DNA of 64,000 nt from Heliopora coerulea (Eukaryota > Cnidaria > Anthozoa > Scleralcyonacea > Helioporidae): contig JASJOG010000278.1 of assembly GCA_030142905.1 (NCBI GenBank), positions 186,001-250,000 on the forward strand, given 5' to 3'. The first letter of the stretch is position 1, and every line of letters begins with the position of its first letter. Below, piece after piece: positions 13,001-23,200 of the stretch. The notes beneath the pieces are model-generated. The model did not search any database and was not told the origin of the DNA. It saw nothing but the letters and a program-made list of their open reading frames with translations. Both the position numbers and the translations under genes were made by a program.

Positions 13001-16000
13001 GAAGGCTTTGACAGCTCTTCAAGTGTACAAAACTCCTTGCGAACTGGTGAAACGTCAGTTTTCATGGCTTTACCAGCACTTTTACATGAATGATTCTATA
13101 AAAACAGACAAGACCTTCGACGTCGGCTTTGCCAGGAGTTATGAATATATTAACGACGAACGTTAAACGAACACCAGAGAAGGTCGTTAAAAACTCAGGC
13201 ATCAACTGGTCTTCGACATAAATCTATATTGATGCTACGAATTTTCTAGAACTTATGTAGAATCGTCAATCTTGTATGCTTTGAAGTACGTCACAAGCTA
13301 ACGAAAATATTCACATTGTGAAATATGAATGTTTTGGAATTGGTCAATCGAAATGTTCTGACCAGCAAATACCCAAAAATCAGGGTTACTTTCAATTACA
13401 ATAATTAAATTATTAAAATGTCACTCTACGAATCTTTTTACTTAAAAGTCCAATAGCCGTCCGGATTAAGAAAACACTGGAAACCTTAGAATATAAAAAA
13501 CAGAAAAAATTGCGACGTGAGACAGATCTGGAAAGATTACGAAGTTTCTTTTAGTTGAGAACCAAACCAGTAAAATACCGTTGGTCCTACATCTTGTAGG
13601 TGTTACCTTGGAATGTATTTCCATTAGCTTAAGGGGCCGTTGACACCGAGATCGATCTCAGTTCGCTTCGTGAAGACGTTCACACTCGAGATGGACTCGT
13701 TTGGATTGATCTCAGTTCACATTCAAGCATTCAAACTCAGTTCGCTTTTCAGTTAGATCGACCTGAAATCGATTTAACTAGTTAGTGTGAACGGGTCCAA
13801 GATGTTTTGACCGTTTCTGGCAGTGTTGCTAGTCCACCAGTCTCACAACTTGATGCTTATGACCACGTGAGAATGAAATATATTTCAGCTGTAGAGCTTT
13901 ATTTCACTCGTTTCTTTTCTTTGATTGGTAGGAACCGATGGGCGCCATGAACAAAACAGACAGCCCAGGTGCAACCTCTAACGGTAACACCAAAGGAGAA
14001 CACGGAGAGACATTCTGGATTTTAGTCATCCTTTTTGTAGCTTTTGCATTCTTTGAGGTGCTTTGCGTAGTGTTGTTCCTATTTTATCGACGGCGAAAAC
14101 ATAAACAAAGGTTTGTGATTCAAAACTGCAAGTGCGCATGTTTTGTATATTGCATTTGATTACATTACGTTTTCAAAGCCAGAATAACCTTTTGGTTTAG
14201 GAGTTCTTCCCACTGTCATCCGCACTTCATACGTACAAACGCAACGAACTGTTCCAGCCTTTTCTGATATCTGGCTTGAAACATCCATGATATAACAACT
14301 AATCCAACTGTTAGTTTTAACAGTTTGATACAGCTACGTCCCTTTACAAGGGCCAAATTTGAGGCTACCGAAGACTGTAACAGTCCCCTACGTTTTTACG
14401 TGCTTCTAGAATTTAAGGGAGAGCAGTAAATTCTTTATCAGAGAATGCTTAAGAGGTAATAAATCAAAATACATGATTTCGTGCTTGTGCTAGAAACTGT
14501 TTTGATATCGATCTCACTCCGGTCAGAATATTTTAAGTAAGAGGAGACGAGTGTTAACGATGTTGGAAATGCAGTAATCTATCAACATGCACGTTACTCT
14601 CTACGCTCTTTCCCAAGAGAAGTTACGCCAGAAGGCAAGGGGGGGATACCCTTGAATGTTTGAAAACTATCGAACAGTTTCTTGCTTGTCGGAGTTTTTA
14701 AAGTCTGAGATAAAATGTCATGTACCAAAAAAGCGATCAGCTGAGGATAGTAGAATTTTGAATATGAAAGAAGAAACAGGAAATTTCTGTCTCTCAACAT
14801 CTCATCGGATGAAATAACACAACACATATTCAGTATTGACACACCAAAACATTTGAACTAGTTTCCAAGACGGCAAAGTGAATTTAGCTTTTGTGAGTTG
14901 CTTTGTAGAGTAAATTTTCAATATAGCTCCTTTGATTTAATATGTTTGTACCACCGCGTAGACTTCTGTAATTGCAAGTTTTTATCTGGTGAAGTTCAGG
15001 ACTTTCATAATATTTCATGAAGTTATTTCGCAACATGACGAAGGATTACGGTCACGCGAATTTAAGAGGTGTACTTTAGTATTTAACGTACATAGCAGTG
15101 TGAGATTTTGGTTCGACATGTGTTGATGCGTTTTTTAAGTAGTATGAAAAAGGGGCCCCATTGTTTGCTTTAATATAAAACTGGTTAAGAAAACGTTGGC
15201 GATCTTTTCACTGTTGTTCCTCCAGGAGTAAAAATTTGATGAACGAAAGCCTGAGAAGCCATCCTGTCGCTAATTATGGTAGGTGACAATATAGTACCCA
15301 AAAGAATGTCATGAATTGAGAAGGCTTTTTGTCTGTGAAATATTGGTTGTGGTTAATTTTAGTGCAAGATTGTCAAGATTGCTCAACCACTATTACTTTG
15401 TCTCCTTATCTCAAGATTGACATAGGAAAAGCCCCGGAACCACAACAAGACGACAGCACGTTCAGCTATTTAGAAAATACACGTGGTGTTCCCCAAGTTG
15501 TCTTAGGGAATGCAAAGCTTTGAGTCACTGAGTGCTTCGTTCCCTTCTTTGACTCCGAGGACTGTTTTTTTCATCCGAAAATATCTAATTTAATCAATTA
15601 ACTCTCCTAATTACTGTTTATCCCCTTGTGCAGCGTGACAGCAAAATACTAAAAAGTTTAATTTCTTGAAAATAGGCAAACACGCAGTTTAATACACTGA
15701 ATTCCATGCTAGGAAATTAATATATACGATGAGAAGACGAAGTATGAGAAAAATTGAGAGTGTGAACAAAGCAGCGAAAAGTTTCTTAAGAGGAAGCTTG
15801 AACGTACTTCGAGCCTGCGAATGACATAAACATAGGGCATTGGAAAATATTATAATATTCTTTTAAAGTTAATGCCTTTTATAAGTTTTTAAGTTTCAAT
15901 CAATTTGAATGATACTAAAGACAATCAATTTTCTGTCTTTTAGATAACTATGGCATGACTGTCACATCTGCAAATTCCATTCAATCTTACCCGGAAAATG

Positions 16001-17453
16001 TTCAACTTTACGAGAACGATGAACTTGATGAGCCTCGACATATTTATGCACGTATGGGAACATTTCGAAGAGATAAAGATCCAAGTCCGGTCAAAAATGG
16101 AATTCAAAGAAATAAGGCGAGTCGAATGAAAAAGTGAATGAGTAAATGAGTGAAAGAACTGATAAATGAAGGACAAAGATAAGAGCCCAACTCAAAATTG
16201 TTAAACGAAAGGCCATATATGAAGACGATTTGAAATATATTTAAATAAATTTACGACCGCTTCGTTGCAACGTGCAACATCTTCAGAGTATAATATTACA
16301 AACTTATGAATGTCTATATATTAGTCTATTTATATGTGAGAATAATTAATTAGCGCCTAATTAATCAGAACAAGGTTAGAAGAGAGAGAGTGGGATGGAG
16401 GAGATGTTTTCGTTGAGAGAAGGTTTAAGTTTGGAAACGATTAAACTCTCCTAAATGAGAAGTTCAAGGTTTAAGGAAGATCGACAGAATCTAAAGATGT
16501 TGCACGTTACAACTAAACGGCAGTAAATTTATTTAAATATGTTTCAAATCGTTTTCATGGACTTTTATTTAACAATTTTAAGCTGGACTCTTATCTTTAT
16601 CCTTCGTTTACGTTTTCAGCCCGGAAAATCCATCACGATTAGAATTGATAAATAAATGAACACACAAAATTAATATGATTTCTATGTGTTTTAGACCCCA
16701 TCAGTACACAGTTCAAAGCGAGATTCAAGAATTTTAAAATCTGGATCGATCATTGTGCTGCCAAAAGACTGCGTGATTGTCCACGCTTCTGGATCAAGAA
16801 AGTCTGGACATAGCGAACGGGATAGAGGAAGTATTGCTAAACATGAGGACGGTAATGGAAACAAGGATGTCGAGTCCATGTCACACAACTCAGACGACAA
16901 CCCAAGTCTGTTCTCCTGGGGAAGTTTCTCCACTTTTTATGGAACAAGCACTGATGAGGATTATGTTTCTGGAGGAAATCCTTTGCCATGGGAAAATGAA
17001 ACATTTTATGAGGAACCAGATAAGTTATTTTCCAAAGATGAAAGAAGACCATCATTACCGTCAAAAACGTTCGGTTTGGAAAGATTATTTTCACTACAAG
17101 AATCAGTTATTTCCGCAACAGAAGGCGACGATAATGAACATATATATGAGACGGCTGAGAACGTCATTTCCAACGAAGATTATAAGTCGTTTAAAGATAA
17201 AAGTGTTTATGATCTGCCTGAAGATGCGATCGTGGAAGGCCTTGTAAAACCAAACAGAGGTTCACTGAAACATATACTTGAAGATAAACCTGCAGAGAAT
17301 TCCGAGCAGTCACTGAATCTTGGGAGTGCATTTGCGAACCATGACGAAAGTAACGAGGACAATGAAGATGTTAAACTGAGACCGAAACCGAAGAGTACCC
17401 TGTTCTTTCAAGAGATGGGCGACAACCTCCAAAACAGTACGTCAGTTTGTTAA
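4076..17453 (+). CDS. G2: plus-strand type I receptor with long YxxP tail, no FN2 found
   Basis: Eight exons: 4076-4391, 6130-6365, 8017-8158, 12209-12321, 13932-14110, 15226-15278, 15944-16116, 16695-17453. They sum to 1971 nt (656 residues) with phases 1,0,1,0,2,1,0. Order: signal peptide (MNCTRLTWYILWCIGS...), Cys-rich module ending HYAHEG, two-Cys module, Trp-led module ending KIKGSYDT, a 38-residue Ser/Thr/Pro stalk exon, membrane helix followed by RRRKHKQR, juxtamembrane exon, then a tail of about 310 residues. Exon 3 splices in phase straight to the stalk, so the FN2 domain of the minus-strand paralogues appears missing. The tail has LYEND, HIYAR, FYEEP, HIYET and VYDLP tyrosine sites. 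The donor after exon 7 is GC (AAG/GCGAGT). The start is the Met that opens the signal peptide; an upstream in-frame Met is at 4004. The 3' end may continue through a GTACGT near 17436. Confidence 0.8.
8159..12208. other. Long G2 intron 3
   Basis: About 4 kb between the Trp-led exon and the stalk exon. I looked for an FN2 exon here because the paralogues have one at this position, and found none. Small open frames (for example 8367-8660) have no splice or homology support. Confidence 0.5.
13633..13798. mobile_element. Small MITE-like element in G2 intron 4
   Basis: It begins GGGGCCGTTGACACC and ends AGTGTGAACGGGTCC, imperfect inverted repeats of about 15 bp around a 166-bp body that repeats CTCAGTTCGCTT-like and CTCAGTTCAC-like motifs. 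No target-site duplication is clear, so the superfamily is not assigned. Confidence 0.55.
13932..14110 (+). CDS. G2 transmembrane exon
   Basis: Enters in phase 0 after a ttggtag acceptor and leaves in phase 2 at CAAAG/GTTTGT. It encodes a short linker, then the hydrophobic run FWILVILFVAFAFFEVLCVV continuing LFLFY, then the basic stop-transfer RRRKHKQR. A Glu lies in the middle of the helix, which the minus-strand paralogues lack. Confidence 0.85.
16168..16605. repeat. Long foldback filling G2 intron 7
   Basis: Two arms of about 110 bp (16168-16280 and 16495-16605) are imperfect reverse complements. Both begin GAAGG(A/T)... leading into AAGATAAGAG, share AATTGTTAAA and ATTTAAATAAATTTAC, and end at GTGCAACATCTT. 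The element occupies most of the intron between 16116 and 16695. The terminal-repeat length suggests a foldback or MITE; the class is not determined. Confidence 0.75.
16695..17453 (+). CDS. G2 long cytoplasmic tail exon
   Basis: A single exon of 252 residues plus stop, entered in phase 0 after ttttag. It is acidic and Ser/Asp/Glu-rich, probably disordered. Tyrosine motifs in order: TFYGTS, EDYVSG, TFYEEP, EHIYETAE, EDYKSF, SVYDLP. YEEP and YDLP fit the YxxP class bound by Crk/Nck-type SH2 domains (known of the motif class; binding here is inference). It shows no clear similarity to the tails of G4-G7 apart from IYEEP in G7. Confidence 0.8.
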   Translation, partial: TPSVHSSKRDSRILKSGSIIVLPKDCVIVHASGSRKSGHSERDRGSIAKHEDGNGNKDVESMSHNSDDNPSLFSWGSFSTFYGTSTDEDYVSGGNPLPWENETFYEEPDKLFSKDERRPSLPSKTFGLERLFSLQESVISATEGDDNEHIYETAENVISNEDYKSFKDKSVYDLPEDAIVEGLVKPNRGSLKHILEDKPAENSEQSLNLGSAFANHDESNEDNEDVKLRPKPKSTLFFQEMGDNLQNSTSVC

Positions 17454-18462
17454 CATTTTCAACACAAGTAAAGTCGTTACAGCCAAAGCCAGAGAAGTTC
17501 ATGGGTACTCCCACACTTCTCCCGATAAACCTGCACGGATATGGTATAACATCGGAGTTTTGATACATATATTTATATATTTAAGTGCCTTTAGAGTAAT
17601 AACACACACACTCTAAATTTACCTAACGAACCAACAGTTAAGTTCTCAACTTAGTATTTTTTGTTGGTCGGCTTTCTAGGTTTCAAACGTCGATTAAAAA
17701 CATCTATGGTTGCAAATAGTTTGACTGATCTAAGAAAAGGCCTGAGAAATAACTGTAAGATGACACCACCATTATATTCTATTTAGTATTACATATATTT
17801 TGTTACTTGCCGGAGATTTTTGTCGAGTGCGAAATTAAATTTTGTAAAATAGTTTATTAATAATATTAAAAATTTTAACCTTAACATTTCTCAGTGGTCA
17901 TGACGTCCAACATGCATGACGTCCTAGATCTTATATTGTATATTCGTTTGCGAACAGTAATGTCATAAATTGGTAACCAGCTTACGACGTCATAATAAAG
18001 ACAATGCCACAAGAATCGTTGATTCAGCCCGAAAAGGCAGTGACATTCATGACTCATCAGGGCCTTGAAAAGTCCATTCAATAAAGACCGATTTAATTTT
18101 CAATTTACAGGTACTGTAAAGGTCGCATTTTATTTTGTATTATTGCATTAATAACTAAAGAATATTTTAATCTATATAGCAGAGATCTTCTGATAACATC
18201 ACTGCATTTCTTGTCTAAAGCAGCGCATCATTACAAACGTTAGGGTAACAAGTAAATTTCACATTGCCCAAGCTCACAAACCAATCTCGTAGTACACATT
18301 TATTAATTTTTTTAGTTTGTTTACATAATGGCACTTATTTTTGTAGTTTCGTTCTCCTTTTCATAAACTTAGGGGTAAATAGTTTATTCAACATTTTAAG
18401 ATTGCCAGTCTTCCTCAGCTTTATAAACATCAATTTTATGCCTTGATAATCGAGTCTCGTGC

Positions 18463-18835
18463 CTTCTTCTTTATCTTCAACTACTACCCCTTCTTCTTCT
18501 TTTCATTCTTTTCCTTCACTTTCTTCTTCTTCTTCTTCTCCTCCTCCTCCTTCTTCTCATTCTTCTCCTTCTTCTCATAATTCTTCTTCTTCTCCTTCTT
18601 CTTCTCCTCCTCCTCCTTCTCATTCTTCTTCTTCTCCTTCTCCTTCTTCTCATACTTCTTCTTCTTCTCCTCCTTCTCCTCCTCCTCCTTCTTCTCCTTC
18701 TTCTTCTTCTTCTTCTTCTTCTTCTCCTTGTTCTCCTTCTTCTTCTCATTCTTTTTCTCTTCCTCCTTCTTCTCCATCTCTCTTTTTTTACCATCCTCCT
18801 CCTCATCATCATCATTTTCTTCTTCATGCTCCTTG
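18463..18835. repeat. Polypyrimidine (TTC/TCC)n tract
   Basis: About 370 bp of nearly pure C/T on the plus strand built from CTT, CTC and CCT triplets. It lies between the 3' ends of two convergent genes. All reading frames through it give artefactual low-complexity ORFs. Confidence 0.95.
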
Positions 18836-19429
18836 ATGGATTTCCCGCCCTATTTACGATGATGCAAAGCTGTGGAAAAATTCAAAAAGATAACGAATGT
18901 TTAAAATGAAACAATGTGAGACAATATTTTAGTTTGGAGAATAAAACTTGCACTAAAATTAAACTACTTTAATTCGTGCCAGTGTTAACCAGTTCGAATG
19001 TCTAAGTACACTCCTCAAATTAAAGTACAGGAGTCACTCCTGTACACTGACTTACAACTGACCAACTTCATAATTAGTTATATCTTATGGAAGAAAAACA
19101 AACGAAATTGCACGATTCTTATCGAAGAAATATTTCAAGGGAAAGGTATTTTTTCCTCCAATGATAACCGACTTGACTTGTAAATTTTACGTGGAATAAA
19201 TTAATTAGAATTCATGAAGAATACCGGTCAATTGAATGAAAGGACACTACTTGAATTTTGTTCGCTTGCTTATTTTTTATTTGTTTGCATATTTGGTTTG
19301 TCGACTTGTCGTTCCCTCGTTCTATTAATTTGTTTGTATTTCTTTTTCCCTTCTACTCTGTCCACCTACTCACATTTCCTTCTCCCCTTCAATTGGTCCT
19401 TCCCTCCTCTCATCATTCCTAGAACTCGT

Positions 19430-19740
19430 CCGAGCGTTCGTCCACCTCTTTGACCATCCGTTTCACCATCCATTCGTACCGTCCCAACACCCCTTCAAAA
19501 ACTCCTTTCGTCCGTCAGTTCGTCCCTTAACCGTTCCGTTACTGGTAACTTCGTCTGTCCCCTCTGTCTCTTCGCACGTCCGTCCCTTCGACCATCTTTT
19601 CGTTTGTCCGTCCGTCCCTTCGACCATCTTTTCGTCCGTAGGTCTGTCTCTTGACCGTCCCTTCGTCCGTCCCTTCGCTCGTTACTGCGTCCACCCGTTC
19701 TGCCGTATTTTCGTTCGTCCGTTCAACCATTCAATCATTC
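19430..19740. repeat. Degenerate CGTCC/TTCGTC repeat
   Basis: Irregular iterations of CGTCCGTCC, CCTTCGACCATC and TTTTCGTCCGT. The block TTCGACCATCTTTTCGT occurs twice around 19590-19635. Apparent ORFs on either strand are low-complexity artefacts. Confidence 0.8.
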
Positions 19741-20091
19741 AATGATATAAAAACAGAACGCTACCTCGGCAGCGTTGAAAGATGAGTAGAAAGCGAAAAG
19801 GGTCAGGGGACTGCCAAAACTCGTTTGATAAGAAACTGACTTTTTGAGCGAAGGTCCTTCGTCAGACTGAAACGTGAATATAAAAACTGGGTCATATATT
19901 TAGAGGTGAAAAAAGTCATGTGACCCAAAAATAACCAATAAGATTAAAAAGTTAATAACAAACTAAGTAATGAGAAGTAAAATATGGAAGGTCATTTGCT
20001 ATTTTCATTCGTTATTTCGTCCATATATTCATTACGAGATGATACTGATCTAATTTTTGAAAACCAAACTTTACGTTGTAGTTCTCTTACA

Positions 20092-20268
20092 TTAGTGCCT
20101 TTTCCTGATCCAGAAAAGAACGCAACAGGGCACAATAATTGTCAAAAATGTGACGCCAGCAATGATAGTAATAATTAGAATAATCTTGTCGGGTTCTGTA
20201 CTTTCTTCTGTCACCCCAGCTATAGGCTTAGTAGGCTCCACCAGAACTGTTTCTTTTGGCGTAGGTCC
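20092..20268 (-). CDS. G3 terminal exon: membrane helix then stop
   Basis: Fifty-eight residues entered in phase 0 after ttttcag. The hydrophobic run IILIITIIAGVTFLTIIVPC is followed by CVLFWIRKRH and TAA. A donor-like GTAAGAG starts one base after the stop, where the paralogues splice (phase 2) to exon 6. The tail therefore ends at the basic stop-transfer residues, so no tyrosine motif is encoded. Confidence 0.8.
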   Translation of the reverse strand, partial: GPTPKETVLVEPTKPIAGVTEESTEPDKIILIITIIAGVTFLTIIVPCCVLFWIRKRH

Positions 20269-23200
20269 CTGAAAACATTCATTAATTATTTTAAAACGGG
20301 ACCTGGTGGTTAACTTTTCATATGAAAATGGGTCTATTTGGATTTGAATAATTTTCTTATGAAGGTTTTGAATCCAGGCCTCGTTTCAAAGCACAGGAAA
20401 TAAGTAAAACGGAAACGGCCTATTATTATCCATTTGGAAAAAAAACAATACCTTAACCGCGCTAATATGCACCTACCTTTGATCTTGATGGCTCAGGTTT
20501 ATGCTCAGAACCACTCACGTGATATCGCCTCCCTGGAAAATCCTTCATCGTCGAAGTTTTAATTGACATTGTTGGTCCGATTTCTTGGCCCCGAAGGACG
20601 GACACGGACTCAATATTGATCTGCTCGGAAAAATCAACTGTTATGTAAGATGATTTTTCTTCCACGATCATCTTTTCCGAAAAAGTTGATAATGAGATGT
20701 CGGTCACTTTATTTGATGAAGAAGAATAAACTGGTATGATTTCAGGAATGACGCCCTTCTGTGGATTGACTGGTTCTGGTGTAGTTACCTAAACAAAATG
20801 CGATAATTATTGAAAGAAGGAAACCCAACCCAACTGTGTGCCAAACATATAGGTTAAAATTACACATAATACCGATAAAATATACGACTTGTTTATCAAT
20901 ATACAGAGTATGATAAACTAAACTAATTACGTTAAAATATACCAATTAGTTAGCAAGAATTATAATAAAACTAAACTAATTATTTAAAAATACACCAATT
21001 CTGCTCAACCATTAGCAAGCAAGGCCAACTTTTCTATGATCATTTAACGATGGCGAAGCCCACGTTGACTTTTGCTCCATTAAAACGAGAGAGAGAGCTG
21101 TCTTATTGTTTTAGCACAAATTTGATATTTTATCAATTACCAAACCCATCCGACTGAGGTGATGTCATTTTTACACTATCAGCGGATATTAAGAAGATCG
21201 CTAATGAAATTCACCGATTGTAATGTACAATGATAAATTTAATCTAACAGCAATCAGAAAGTAGGCTTAAATTCTTTCCCGACGATGCTGGCTCCTTCAG
21301 TAGTTTACTGGCGCTGGTACTAGGAAAAATTATTAGTCCCTTTCCACAGTAAAATGATCGGGAGTTCGCCAGAGTAACTTAAGAAAGCTGTCAAACGCAA
21401 ACTGAGCCAGGTAAAGTATTAGTCTGAAATCTTCAGTTGTTATACAACGCTTTTATAAGGTATTGATGTTTTAGGTATGCCAAGAGTACTAGTACCTTCG
21501 ATATAGATGGGTTGGGTTCTTGATCAGAAGCAGTCATGTGGTATTTACTTTCAGGAAAATACTCTGTTATTGAAGTTTTAATTGGAATTGTTCGCCTGTT
21601 TTCACTGTCTCGAGGGTCAGACACTAACTCAACGTTTACACGCTCGGGATAGGCAGCAGTTGCAGAAGAACGTTGGACTTCTGGGGATATGGAGTCCTCT
21701 GCGGAAATGGAAACGCTACTCGGAGTAGCGTAGGTTCTCATCCAGATACTGGAAGAAATTTCTCGACTGTTCATGGAAATAAAATTTGGAGATATTCTTC
21801 CTGAAGGAAGCGGAGTCCTAGCTTGGATTTCTTGGCCAATGCGAACTGCTGACGAGAAATCTACTCGTGAGCTTGGTGTAGTAATCGGTCTAGTTGGTTC
21901 TGAGTTAAGAGGTTTAAGTCTCGTTGAAGACGTCGACGTTGATATGCGTGATATCTGCACGGCAGAAAAAGTTTCCTTCAGGGATGGAGTTTGTGAAATA
22001 CTGCTCAAGGCGATTGAAGAACTTGACGTGATTTGAGGAGTATCTAGACAAAGACGAGAAAATTCATAAGTTCGATGTGACTTTAATACAATAAATTGCC
22101 GGGAATCTGAGAACTTCAGAACATTGTTCTCGGTTCACCTGAGAACGTGTCTTTATGAACTAAGGTCTCATCAGTGGAAAGCACATGACATGCAAGTGGA
22201 GTAAATTACATTTGTATAAACTTAAATTCTTCAGTAAACTATTGCAAACCAAACGTATTATTGAACAACGATTCAAAAGTTAATAGACTGTTTATATCAG
22301 TAATTCATGAACAAAAAAAACACACACACACAAATGTACAGTATATCTCATGATCGAAACCTCGTATCCGGGGATTTTTCCTTGCCCGAAGGGACAAAAG
22401 TCCCTGTGTATGAAGCACGAAGTTGGAGTTAATCGTCTTACTTTGGCTTTAAGTTGGTAAATTTAACTTAGGTAAACACGTCCTTGGGCGTATATTTCTA
22501 AATGAGTATACACACTGGCAAGGAAATACTTCAATCAAGGTAGTATGTTTCCATGGTAGTTGAAACAGGAAAACATTGAGCCAAAATAAAAAGTCGCATT
22601 TGTAGTTGAAGTCCAGATGCTGAATCATCCCGACTTCCCTAGATATTTCCTTAGATTTACACGTCTAAGATGGCTTGTACCTGTAGAATATTTGGTTAAA
22701 CGTGGACATTTATTGGCATTAAATACTTGAATCTTAATAAGCATTCAACATCTGCGTTTGAGTTGTATGGGATTTATAAAAATAAAAATTAATCAACCCC
22801 AGAGAGTTTGGCCATGTATCTTGTATCCATTACTGATTACTGTCTTTCATCATAGATGATACTGCGTGCCTGTGCTGAAGTTCTTGATGTTTATACTTGT
22901 GTTAATAAGAATTTAATCATAGAGTGGAAATTTAACATTAAAGCCCAACATATCTTTGAATATTAAGCAGTCTATAAACCCCAATGCACAAATGTGAACG
23001 TTACGCACGCAGAGTAGCTACAAAATCAAACGTCAAAGATAAATAGTTTGTCCATACTTGTGCAATTTTCCCGCCAGTTGGACTCATTGTGAAACCGAAG
23101 CCTGACAGCACACCACGGTATGGGACTGTCGACCGACGTACAAGATTTGTACACTTTTCCTTTGTAAGTGAAAGGGAAAATACAGCAGTCTCCATTTGCG

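Larger units (their letters stand above)
17454..20091. other. Convergent intergenic region between G2 and G3
   Basis: No gene recognised. AATAAA near 18079-18084 could serve G2 as a distant poly(A) signal. The region holds a long polypyrimidine tract and a degenerate CGTCC-rich tract. No G3 cytoplasmic exons were found here on the minus strand. Confidence 0.5.

Noticed and set aside
15329..15523. Possible extra G2 cytoplasmic exon (...FSYLENTRG...)
   Set aside because: It cannot be spliced in phase between exons 6 (phase 1 out) and 7; exons 15226-15278 and 15944-16116 join directly.
16777..17247. 156-residue ORF in another frame of the G2 tail
   Set aside because: The overlapping longer frame is in phase with exon 7 and carries coherent tyrosine motifs.
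18459..18836. Ser/Pro-rich, Lys/Glu-rich and Arg-rich open frames on both strands
   Set aside because: All derive from the polypyrimidine repeat; frames stay open because no stop arises from CTT/CTC triplets.
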